64,000 bases of DNA, taken from positions 6,923,501 through 6,987,500 of the forward strand of contig NC_134018.1 in NCBI RefSeq assembly GCF_040712315.1, given 5' to 3'. The stretch's first letter is position 1, and each line of letters opens with the position of its first letter. Origin of the DNA: Castanea sativa. Its lineage: Eukaryota; Streptophyta; Magnoliopsida; Fagales; Fagaceae. The position numbers and the translations under genes were made by a program. The notes beneath the pieces are model-generated. The model did not search any database and was not told where the DNA came from. It saw nothing but the letters and a program-made list of their open reading frames with translations. Positions 11,078 to 20,952 of this stretch are shown here, piece after piece.

Positions 11078-12311
11078 CTGTTCGGTATTTCACCAGGAAG
11101 TTCCATGAAATGCACAGCACGATCTAAATAACTTGCAAAAACAGTCTAAATATTTAAAATGATCAATAAGCATAAAATTCAAATTATACAATAAGAAGAC
11201 AGAAGCTATAAGTAGATAACAAATTGTCCCACCATAGAATCAGACATGTTCATTGTAAAAAATGGGTGTTAGTTAATCTTACCTCCAAGGATCCAATCCC
11301 AGTAAAAGAGTAAAGTCGTGTAGGAGTAACAACCATTACATAGTATCTAGTTCCATTCATTATGCTAGCTGTTTCCATCTGTAATCAAAAAGAAAGAAAC
11401 CAAAACAGAATGCCTTAGACTTGTACACAGATAAATTCCTTTTGCAAATAAGTTGTAGTGTCAATTTCTGAAAATCAAGACAGCTTTGATTTAATCTATC
11501 TAGCTCCCATTCCAATACCTAGTAACCCAATTGCCCCCACCCAATTACCCCCCTCCCTCCCAAAAAAAAATAGATGGCATTCCAGTGTTTTGACCCCCTA
11601 CAGGTACTTCACAAGTTCATCTATCAGAACAAGCAAACGAATCCTTTAATCTTCAAGACATACAAGGTTTGAAGTGCTTGAGAAAATCCAAAGTAGTTGA
11701 TTAGGCATTGTCTGACAGAAAATTCATGGCCAACAACCCAAATCAACTGGATACATAGCAAATGCATGCAACTCGACACACCAAAGCATTAAAATTGTTA
11801 CTATCCAAAGAAAAACTTTCTTAGTTGCTTCTTGTGTAACGGATCACACAAGTTAGTCAGAAATATAAAGTACCTAGCAAACAAAAATCCTTTTTTTTTT
11901 TTTTTCGGAAGAAAAACACAGAAAAAGAGAGACCTGTAAATCTCATGAAGTTGGCCATTATCCGTACCAAGAATAACTTCCTTTGTCGAAGCTGCATTTT
12001 AAAACAACAAAATCAAATTGCATATACGCTTGGCTATCTATATCCACATGTATGAATCAAATAAACAAGGCATGGATAAAACCTTACCTTCAGTAATGAG
12101 TTGTCTATTCCAGGCAACAACATTGACAACAAGACCTTTCAATTTGGTTAAAACTCAAGGCTTAATCCACTTGGCATGAGTATAAAAAGTATCAACACCT
12201 CCACTTCCAACTACAGTGGCAATGCAATGACTCCCTCCTGGATCAACAAACACCCTGTGGATCGATTGCTCACTGGGATGACCCGTAGAGAGATCAATCT
12301 CTATAACATAC
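11078..12311 (-). pseudogene. VPS18: Captured fragment of VPS18 (vacuolar sorting protein 18), four exons
   Basis: Four minus-strand blocks match plant VPS18, the HOPS/CORVET tethering subunit needed for vacuole fusion. Exon 12088-12311 reads EIDLSTGHPSEQSIHRVFVD. Exon 11934-11991 reads STKEVILGTDNGQLHE. Exon 11283-11378 reads GTRYYVMVVTPTRLYSFTG. Exon 11078-11145 reads VFASYLDRAVHFMELPGEI. Order is collinear with the protein and each block has GT-AG-like borders, so genomic DNA was captured, not cDNA. The piece normally lying between the second and third blocks is missing, and the first exon has an in-frame TGA after KWIKP. It cannot make VPS18 but could give antisense or spliced transcripts matching it. 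The identification rests on remembered family sequence. Confidence 0.88.
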
Positions 12312-13250
12312 CTCATATAAAACCAATAACACAAATATCAGAAAAAAATTCACTTTATTAGTAACACATATCGGACTCTCCCTCTCCCACAAAATAGGGG
12401 AAAGGCGGACTCCGCAAAAGTGAGAGGTTTGTGTACTAAGTACGAGATTTATAATGGAATTGACAATGGAATTCCAAGAAAGAAAGGCTGGTAAGAATTT
12501 TGATACCTAGAAATGGAGTACATTTGTCTCAAAATAAAGTTTAGGGACAACTTTTATTACAATTTTAAGGTGGTTGACTTTCAGTGGTAGATCTACGTGA
12601 CAGTGATTATTTACTTCTTATGATCAACCACATCATTAATTTGTAACAAAAATTGTAGTAAACGGTGTGATCCTAAAAGAATTGTTTATCTTTATAGAAA
12701 GTGGAAAACATCAGTGTAAAATTAAAAATACTAAAACAGGAAATCCCTCACAGAAATGATGATCCATGTAGATCTCAATGTCGGTGCAGTGTACTAGCTT
12801 GTTTACAAATGTCTCTATAAGCTGGGCTACATTGTCTTCCTACCACAAGAGATTCATTATCTAATGTTAAAAGCCCCTTTGCTAGTTTACCTACACTTGC
12901 CTTATACTGTGAACTGTGAAGTACAAGTATCCTTAAATTCCTACCTAACCTTCAAATTCCCACCCAAGGATGTGGTGTCTCAGCTAGGAAGGAAGATTTT
13001 TTCTTGCTTTTTGTCCACATTGTGGAAACAATTTACTGATTCTTGTCTGATTGAGGTTCACAATCACATTGCAAACCACAATCTCTCTCTCTCTCTATAT
13101 AAGAATTTGGACAATATGCTGTATGCATAAGAAATTAATTATATATCAATTCATAATTTAGTTTTCAATTTATAAATTTATTAGCTTGTTACAGCTAATG
13201 CATTTCCCTCAACAACCAATTAGCCAACCAATACCCAGTGGAAATTAAGG
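12312..13250. other. CACTA interior between the two captured genes
   Basis: No protein similarity recognised. A short CT run (13082-13099) is present. It may include intron or flanking DNA of the captured loci. Confidence 0.5.
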
Positions 13251-13257
13251 TTTAGTA

Positions 13258-13665
13258 TAACTAATCAACTAATGCCCAAAGAATCCATCAAAATATAGAA
13301 CATTAAACCGCAAAGAAAATTAGCTTCTTTTTTTTTCCCCAAGCAGGGGAACTACTATGATGCAATTGACATACATTTGACACAAAGGAATTTCATTGAC
13401 TAACTTTAAGGCACGCGAGTTTAACAAATTCACCAATTAAAAACCACACTTTTCAGTATTAAAAGAACCACACACACAAACACACACAATATGTACACAA
13501 CCAAAACGAGCTTAATTCAGCTAATATAACCCAAACATCAATTTTCACTGAATATAACTCATCAGCTAATGCCCAAAGAACCAATCAAAATTCAGAACAT
13601 TAAACCGCTACGAAAACTAGCATTTCATGCAAGCAAGTTTAACAGTTCACCATTGATTCAACTAA
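13258..13665. repeat. Internal ~300 bp-spaced duplication in the CACTA element
   Basis: The phrase aatgcccaaagaatccatca with cattaaaccgc (13265-13328) recurs in altered form at 13568-13625, and gagtttaacaaattcaccaatt (13418) recurs as caagtttaacagttcaccattg (13635). The two halves are about 80-90% alike by eye. Confidence 0.75.
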
Positions 13666-13778
13666 TATAATAATATAATCATACAAACTATGAATTGCAC
13701 AAAAATTAAGCAAAAAAAAAATTCCGTGTTGGACTAAAATTAAAGTAGAATATTGAGAGAGAGAGAGAGAGAGGGGAC

Positions 13779-13905
13779 CTTCGGATGTCTTTCTTTTGAG
13801 AGAGGAGGCATTCGAGGATGAATTCTTTGCAGAAGACATGGCCCTTTTGGCAACACAAGGGGTCGATGAAGGGCTTGAGACACAGAGAACAACCATCCAA
13901 TTCTC
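13779..13905 (-). pseudogene. NOSIP: Captured exon of NOSIP (U-box-type E3, nitric oxide synthase-interacting protein)
   Basis: The minus strand reads DGCSLCLKPFIDPLCCQKGH followed by VFCKEFILECLLSQKKDIR and a GT donor at 13777-13778. This is the N-terminal RING/U-box-like cysteine block of plant NOSIP proteins, which act in ubiquitin ligation and pre-mRNA processing complexes. The usual second-loop cysteine is replaced by Phe (CKEF). Upstream sequence to about 13980 contains a possible continuation (DSISIK) in another frame. Only one exon is clear and it has no downstream partner, so this is a captured fragment. Confidence 0.82.
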
Positions 13906-14220
13906 TAGCCTGAATTTCGTCGCTCTTTTGATGGAAATGGAATCGGAGAGAAGACGAAGACGTATTTGACGAGGGAGAGCCGATCGACGGTGGAGATTGA
14001 AAGATGAGGGAGGCCGTTGGATGGGTTAGGTTTGGAAGAGGAGGAGTCGGTGAGGCTGAAGAAGAGCTTTGAAATGAGAGAGAGTTTGGGTTTGGTCAGG
14101 TGAGTGAGAGAGATCGAGCAGGAAGGAGTCGATGGAGGAACGGGTGGAGATGATTTAGGGTTGAGAGCTAGCGATCTGATTTAGGGATTTTTTTTTTTTG
14201 TTATTTATACTAAGTGTTAG

Positions 14221-14566
14221 GCCGCGTTTAATTAACCGCAGCTCCAGACATGTATGAGCTGCGTTTAATGAAACGCAGCTTCAACATGTCTGGAGCTACG
14301 TTTTTTAAACGCAACTCCAGAAATAATGAAAAAAATCCTTGGAGCCGCATTTCTAAAAACGCAGCTTAAGACCTACCAGCTAAACGCAGCCTAACCCCCC
14401 AAGAACGCGGCTTCAGAGTGGGTCTATAGCCGCGTTTATTAAACGCGGCTATACGTGTTTCTTGGAGCTGCGTTTTTCATAAACGCGGTTCAAAACCCCT
14501 GTCTGTAGCTGCGTTTTACAAAAACACGGCTAAAAAACGCGGCCCCAAAGCGCGTTTTTTGTAGTG
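14221..14566. repeat. Right subterminal repeat array of the CACTA element
   Basis: Variants of GCCGCGTTT, GCTGCGTTT and AAACGCAGC recur through this stretch up to the right terminus. Many copies have lost a CpG (CG to CA or TG), suggesting past cytosine methylation of this end. The left array retains more intact CGCGs. Confidence 0.88.
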
Positions 14567-14586
14567 TGAAAACTAACGAAGTATGA

Positions 14587-14656
14587 GTAGCAACTAAGAC
14601 TTGGTTAAATCTTCTTGTATGATTAGCAACTAAGGCTTGGTTAAATCTTCTTGTGG
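14587..14656. repeat. Two-copy 35 bp direct repeat
   Basis: Two near-identical units contain agcaactaag and cttggttaaatcttcttgt, starting near 14587 and 14622. They lie just outside the CACTA element. The following stretch to 15050 has no recognised gene. Confidence 0.8.
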
Positions 14657-15049
14657 AACTAAATTAAAGAGCACAACTTGATGAAAGCGGGAGGACGCGT
14701 GACGCTAGGTTGGTTTGGTGAACCAATTGGTTGCTCCTATAGTTGAAGTATTGGGTTTCAGACACCTTTTTCCTTGCCCAGGTTACACCTCTGGAATACC
14801 CTAGAAGGGAATTTTGCTCTACTTTCCTCAATCTTCACTTTGTGAGACGCCAACCCCCTTTCCCCTTCATCATAAGACGTGGAATTATACAAAGGGGAAT
14901 CCTCATAGGAACTAGTCCCTCAGATTTACTTGAAACTAATTGAAGATCACTTGATGAATAGAAATGCTAAAGATCACTAAAGTAAATTGCCTACATACAA
15001 GTCCTTTTTCCCTGGAGTAATACAACTATGTTAACTTAAATAACACTTT

Positions 15050-17240
15050 TTTTTTTTTGCTGCGTAGCTTGTCATTACTCCAGCATTTCTGAGTGAAACA
15101 AGGCTTGGCACATGGTTAATGGCATCAACTTTGCTTGGAAAACCTTTGACCTCAATACTCCAACACAATTTAATTTGTTTATGAGTCGTAACAATTAGTG
15201 AAACAACCAAGAAGAAATATTTCTCCCTTCTTCATTACATGGAGAAATAGAGGAACCCTCCCTATTTGTTGCCCATATATTCCTTCCTTAAGAAATAGAG
15301 GTACCTTCCCTATCCGACAACTATACTTTCCATCCATCACAACATATTCTTTCGTCCAAGATTCTCTAACTCCATAGTCTTTCATTACCCATATGTCAAA
15401 TTTAGTCCCAAGCCCACTTGAAAAACTATCTAGTATACATAAGCACCCTCCCAATACTGCTAATTGCACAAAACAACTTAAAGAATGCACATAACCAGGT
15501 GGACTAGGTAGAACTTGAAATTGCTCACTACCCACATGAAAACAAACAATAGTTTTAGTGGATTCAAGTCGAATTGCAGGATTGGTCATCTATTGAAGAA
15601 CTCCATTGAGAAAAAACTGCAGGATGATCTGCATCAATTGGATGTGGCACATTCCCAATGCTCTTCCACCCCTTAGACTCACACCTAAGTGTGTATATCT
15701 CACCCACCAGCTCAAATTTGATATCCATATCCGATCCATGCAACACCACAACCTTATACTCATCATTCGAAGGTATTAGGACATATGTGGAACTTGTTAG
15801 AACATATGTTATGTATATTGGCTAATCCTTTGACAATATACACTTTACTTGTAATTGGGTAGATCTAGGATGGGTTTAGTACTTCAAGAAACATGTTATT
15901 CAAGCCAAGTATTAAAGTCATGAAGATTGGACCAAGAAGCAAGGGAAGAAAAACTGTTTATTAAAGCTCGACAGAAGCTGGAAAGATTCTCTATCGAAGC
16001 TCGACAAATTATCTATTGAGATCTACAAAATCAGAATTTTCAGATCTGATTCTCGGCCCATGCTAACATGTATGTGTAGGGGGTTTTTTTTTTCACAACC
16101 CTAAACATATATAAGACTTATTTTAGAGCCTGTCATAGTGGGTATGCACATAGAGAATATATGAAAAAGTGATCGAGTGCCTTATTCTCTCTGTAAGAAG
16201 TTACTACATCTTTTGCTCCTTAGGGTTTTGTAACCAAGTACTTCTTGATCTTCATTATTGATGAAGTGAAGAACTTTGCAGCCAACAACATCTTCTTCAA
16301 GTTGTTGGGGTTAGTCATGTACTGAGATTTGTGCATCATGGGTTAGTCACGTTCTGAGATTCATGCAAAAGGGTGACATTCATATACTAGAGAGTTCATA
16401 GGTTTTGAAGCAGTAGAAGGTTTCTGCTGTTAGTTTATCTACGGGGATTGTAGAGTCTGGGGATAAATGTTTTGTACTAGATCTGAAACTTCTCTTTACT
16501 ATAATGAATTGCTTTTCGGGAAGGTTTCTCCCCCAGGTTTTTTACTGTGAAACTAGTTTGTTTTATTAGTTTTTCTAGGTCATCATATCTTGTCTTATTT
16601 ACTTTTCCTTTGTGCATGATATTGACATGATATTGATATTTATTTGTTTTAACAAGGTTTATTCATAATAAATCTAATTAAAGATTTGGGTTTAAAACTT
16701 GTTAATTATATCAACCGGGGTCTAAATTTCCCAATAGAAGGGTCATATCCAAATCCAAATCCAAAAGGAGCATAATACTAAGTAATCTTCAAAACTGGAG
16801 GAAGAGTTGTGTACTCTTCCAAGAACAGGGTTACAAATGTAGAAATGGCCACCATACTTGGACCGAGACAAACAAAGCAAGCCATTACATGACCCCACAA
16901 GTTGAAGTTTCTTTTTACACCCATCAAATGGTGTTTTCAAAACCATGAGGTCCTTCTCATTGTAACGAAAAACATGGGGAGAAACAGGGTTTTCTTGTTC
17001 AAACAAACTAAGTTTGCCAGATTCAACCATTATTAAGTACATACTAGTTCTACTACAGTGTTTTTCAAGATCTAACTTAGCGAAACAGGGCAAATGAATC
17101 CTTGTTCGCCAAGTTTTACAGACATACCTACATTGAGAGAGGGTTTTGATGGGAAACTTGGAGAGAATGTCCAAGATTATCTCATCTGGAAGATCTAATA
17201 TTGTTGATGGTCCCCTAGTTTTTATGAGATTTCATATTTT
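15050..17240 (-). pseudogene. F-box gene copy A (pseudogene, split by a solo LTR)
   Basis: Read on the minus strand, an F-box (LDILSKFPIKTLSQCRYVCK, from 17174) leads into VGSCNGLLCLSRSKYGG and ICNPVLGRV, classic F-box-associated blocks. A 963 bp solo LTR (15774-16736) interrupts the gene, then it resumes with ELVGEIYTLRCESKGWKSIG and [20 protein letters not shown]. The probable initiator is lost: where copy B has ATGAAAACTTGG, copy A has ATAAAAACTAGG near 17227. There is also a frameshift plus TAG near 15590 and a stop with frameshift after NCYDS near 15180. The product would have been an SCF substrate adaptor of about 400 residues. Its sister copies are B (51127-53935) and the 5' flank C (61087). 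Confidence 0.88.
15774..16736 (+). mobile_element. Solo LTR inside F-box copy A
   Basis: The element starts TATTAGGACATATGTGG and ends CCCAATA, consistent with decayed TG...CA termini. The 5-mer GAAGG flanks it exactly at 15769-15773 and 16737-16741. The empty site is seen in F-box copy B at 53446-53460 (cattcaaagggtcat), which matches the joined flanks here (cattcgaagggtcat) but for one base. It shares its leading sequence with the solo LTR at 6271-7254. Gene sequence continues on both sides. Confidence 0.92.
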
Positions 17241-17640
17241 CTTCTTGTTGTGTGGATTCACGCGTGTTACCAATATTGAGATATATAAGCAAAAGATGGG
17301 TTAGTTTTAGAAAGCTAAAAGATGAATAAGAGAGGTGCAAGAGATTACTAATAGAAAAAGAATATAATATGGAACAAAAGTTGTATATATGAACATGAAC
17401 CTGAGGGTTCTCAATAAGGTTGGAAGAGAGTTTTGTGAATAAGAGAATGAAGGAATTGAAGCAGATATTTTGTTTTTTGAGAAACAAACACACACAAAGG
17501 AGAGGAAAAATGGTTCTAACACAAAGGCACAACACAAGTTCACTCAAAAGCCATGGAACTGAAGCAGATATAAAAACAAATACAACTCACGCTCCGGTTT
17601 ATCTTCTCCTCCAAGGATAAATTTAAATGGAGTAATTTTA
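17241..17640 (-). promoter_or_regulatory. 5' flank of F-box copy A, shared by copies B and C
   Basis: The block gtgcaagagattactaatag, then caaaagttgtatatatgaac, then gagttttgtgaataagagaatg is repeated at 54005-54130 and 61095-61225. It lies immediately upstream of the F-box start, so it is the ancestral promoter or 5' untranslated region of this family. No clean TATA box was assigned. Confidence 0.7.
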
Positions 17641-18279
17641 GGCCTTTCCAATTTCTATGCATCTTTTTTAATTATTTTTTTTAACTTAACAAACACAAAA
17701 CAGAGATGGATTGGTGTTAGGATGTGTGCCCTTAAATCCTATTGTATGATGCTATGTATGACATTATGTATGACTTTATGTTGTGATTAATAAAATTGTT
17801 TTATTATTATCTAAAAATAATGGTAACATGAATATTGAGACATTATCATATAGTCCATGAGATGCATAGTATTTGATTTATGTGACTTAGTCACATAAGA
17901 TATAAATCACAAGTTCTTTGTAAATTCAAAATTTTAGTTCGTAGTCGATGATGAAATTGGACATTTCATTTTCGAAGACTATAACATATTGATTAAGATG
18001 ATTTGTCTTGATCATGGAAGTGGAGACTTCTAGTTGATGTGTTGATATGTTTTAAAGTTAAGACATATTAAACTAGACCACTGTGAGATTTATTATTCTC
18101 CTAACGACTGTCAAATGAATAATAAATCTCACGACTTCTATTTATATGAACTCTTAATTCTGAGAGGATAATAGACTTGATCATGAAATGTAGGTTGCTT
18201 TGATATATCAGGAGTAAGATCTAAAGTTACGATCAAAACCTTAGTATGTTGGACAGACACATTTAGTGTTGATGGAACA

Positions 18280-18944
18280 TGATAGGGAACTGATTTAGCC
18301 TATCTTTGTCTCGTCCATACAGGTCGTCCATGACCCACCTACCACTGTAAACACCCTCAGAAACTTGCCTACAATTACCTCATCCAAGGAAGAAGAGTTC
18401 TGGACGAGGTAAGCACCACCAGAGTGATGCACTCGTCTAGAGTGCTGACAGCCTCGTCCTGAAGGAGTGACTGTTAGACAAGGCAGCCTCTGCGCGCGTA
18501 CCAAAGCACACCCAACTAAGGAACTCCAGGACGAGGGTATCGTACTTAGGAAAATCTCCGAATAAGATGTGATAATCCCTTATCCCACGCATAACCGCCA
18601 GGTATCCGTTGTGAAACAAGAGCATAACTCCCAAACGGTTATGCAAGTTACGTTTGATTTCTACCTCTCCTTGGATCCAGGAGAAGTTCCAATTTTGATA
18701 ACCGCCTATAAGAACACTATATAAAGGCTGTTTCAGACAAGGCCAAGGTATGTTCATTTTCCACTCCAAAAAAGTTGGAACTCAGATAACGTAGAGAGAA
18801 AAACTAACTTTGCCATCGGAGGATTTTTGGCCGGCAGCCCCGGTCGCCTTTGATTTGCTTTTCTTTCTTTTTCAGGCCGCAGAGAGAACCAGTGGTCCTT
18901 TGAAGTCCGAAACATCCAGCCTACTGATCTTCTTGGCATCATCA
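18280..18944 (+). repeat. 5' LTR of the Tat element
   Basis: The 665 bp LTR runs from TGATAGGGAACTG to GGCATCATCA. A TATA box, TATATAAAGG, is at 18718-18727, giving a likely transcription start near 18750. The motif GACGAG or its complement CTCGTC recurs many times, and it recurs through the rest of the element too. Confidence 0.95.
18718..18727 (+). promoter_or_regulatory. LTR TATA box
   Basis: TATATAAAGG matches a plant TATA box and is conserved at 28251-28260 in the 3' LTR. It is the likely promoter of the genomic RNA. Confidence 0.75.
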
Positions 18945-18946
18945 GT

Positions 18947-18964
18947 TGGCGCCGTCTGTGGGAA
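18947..18964 (+). other. Primer-binding site of the Tat element
   Basis: TGGCGCCGTCTGTGGGAA begins two bases after the 5' LTR. A TGGCGCC start complementary to a tRNA 3' end is usual for plant Ty3 elements of this lineage. I did not establish which tRNA. Confidence 0.85.
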
Positions 18965-18994
18965 AGAGTTATTCTATCCCAGACAAAAGGCTGA

Positions 18995-20910
18995 ATGGTT
19001 CGAACGAGATCAAGGGCTACCAGCCCAGGCCATCAGGAGAGTAGGGATGCCTCCAGCAATCCCCTTCGCGATCGCAGATCAGCACCTGCAAGCCTTCTAT
19101 TCAGCATATACAATTCATGGCTGCCGCTATGGCAGAACTGACACGTCAGAACCAGGAGTTGAATAGGGAGATCAACCTCAAGAGGCAGCGTCAAGGACAT
19201 ATGGAGGGAAGGGCCCCAAGTCAGGAAGGAGGAGGGGAAAATGTAGAGTCCGAAGATCAAACAAGGGGTACCGCTTCAAGAAGGGTGCCGCACTTGGAAA
19301 AAGAAATGGACTAGATGAGAAAAGCCATGGATGAAATGAGGGAAAACATGAGGCGAGCAAACCCAGTAGATGATATGGTCCACCGAACGGACTCCCCTTT
19401 CACAGCTTCCATCAACAGTCACCCTTTACCCCCGAAATTCAAAATGCCTTCTTTAGACTCGTACGATGGAAATCGCGACCCTTGCGATCACATTGCAACT
19501 TTCAAGACGACCATGCACCTGCAGGGAGTCCCAGACGAGATCATGTGCAGAGCTTTTCCCACCACACTCAAGGGACCAGCGCGAGTGTGGTTCAGTAAGA
19601 TTCCCCCAAACTCAGTGGGATCATTTGAAGAACTGAGTAAGCTGTTTGTCAACAACTTCATTGGAGGACAGCGTCACAAACGTTCCTCCTCTAGCCTGCT
19701 GGCTATAGAGTAAGGGGACAATGAAAGTTTGCGGTCTTTTATCACCTGGTTTAACAGAGAAGCCTTAACGGTGGACGAGATGGATGACAAGCTATTGCTG
19801 ACCGCTTTCCACAATGGGGTCAATTCTGACTTGTTCATTCATAAGCTCTACGAGCATGAACCACAGACTATGGCCGAGCTTGTCCATTCAGCCCAGAATT
19901 TTATGAATGCTGAAGACGCTATCATAGCCAAGAAAAGAAAAAGGGCAGAGCGCTCGAAAGTGGGCCACCATCGCTATCGGGACCAGGGACCTCGTCCAAA
20001 GAAAGTTCGAGTAGATGAGAGAAAAGATAAGGATGGTAAGAAGGCCAGTTCCTCCGCGAGGAATCAGCAATACACGCCCTTGACTATGCCATTAGAGCAA
20101 GTTCTTATGCAGATCAAGGATGATCCGTCCTTGAAGTGGCCGGACAAAATGAAGGGAGACCCCAACAAGCGTAATAGGAGTAAGTACTGTGGTTTTCACA
20201 GGGACCATGGGCATGATACGGACGAGTGTTTTGACTTGAAGCAGCAGATAGAAAATCTCATTAGACAGGGAAAATTGAGGAACTTCCTTGGACGAGACCA
20301 GAGAGATGAGAAAATGAAGGCCAAGGTGGAAGAATCATCACGCCCCCCACTAGGAGAAATAAGGGTAATTATAGGAGGAAGCTCGACGGCGCAGTCGTCC
20401 AAGTCAAGGAAGACATACCTGAAGGTGGTGCAGAACATCCAACAGTCTGGACGACCTCCTAGGACGAGGGAGGTAGACCAACAGGCTGTTACTTTCACGG
20501 ACGAGGAGGCAGGACGAATTCACCACCCACACGATGACGCGATAGTCATCACCCTACTCATCTCTGACTACACGACCAGGAAGGTACTGATAGACAATGG
20601 CAGCTCTGCAGACATTCTCTACTACCCCGCATTCCAACAAATGAGACTAGGACGAGATCAGCCTCGACCAGTGAACTCGCCGTTGGTAGGATTCGGAGGA
20701 ATGAAGGTGCAACCTGTGGGCACCATCACGTTGCCAGTGGTCGTCGGAACATATCCGCAGCAGATAACCAAGGAGGTGAATTTCCTTGTTGTTGATTGTG
20801 CATCGTCATACAATGCGATTATTGGAAGGCCAACTTTGAACAGCTGGAAAGCGGTAACCTCTACCTACCACCTGTCCATCAAATTCCCGACCGAGCACGG
20901 AGTAGGCTAG
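18995..20910 (+). pseudogene. gag: Gag-protease region of the Tat element
   Basis: The likely start is ATG at 18995 (MVRTRSRATSPGHQES), which is one frame off the rest and shifts near 19090. The main frame then gives the gag core (KMPSLDSYDGNRDPCDHIAT, WFSKIPPNSVGSFEEL), a zinc-knuckle-like CGFHRDHGHDTDEC at about 20190-20230, and the aspartic protease site VLIDNGSSADILYYPAF at about 20585-20635. In-frame stops occur at 19312-19314 (TAG), 19711-19713 (TAA) and 20908-20910 (TAG). All three blocks share one frame with pol, so the ancestor had a single gag-pol frame. Gag would form the capsid and the protease would cut the polyprotein. Confidence 0.92.
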
Positions 20911-20952
20911 GTACAAGGAGACCAGCTGGCTGCCAGAGAATGCTACTTAGCT

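Larger units (their letters stand above)
9710..14566. mobile_element. CACTA (En/Spm) element with captured host gene fragments
   Basis: The 4,857 bp element begins CACTACAAAAAACG at 9710 and ends with its complement CGTTTTTTGTAGTG at 14566. The 3 bp TGA is duplicated outside both ends (9707-9709, 14567-14569), as CACTA transposases do. Both termini carry about 300 bp of subterminal repeats built on GCCGCGTTT and AAACGCGGC. No transposase domain is visible, so the element is non-autonomous. Its interior holds fragments of at least two cellular genes, both read on the minus strand with introns kept: VPS18 (11078-12311) and NOSIP (13779-13905). That makes it a Pack-CACTA-type gene-capturing element. 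Confidence 0.95.

Noticed and set aside
17307..17620. Overlapping frames upstream of F-box copy A on both strands
   Set aside because: The region is the shared F-box 5' flank and the frames are not conserved in copies B and C.
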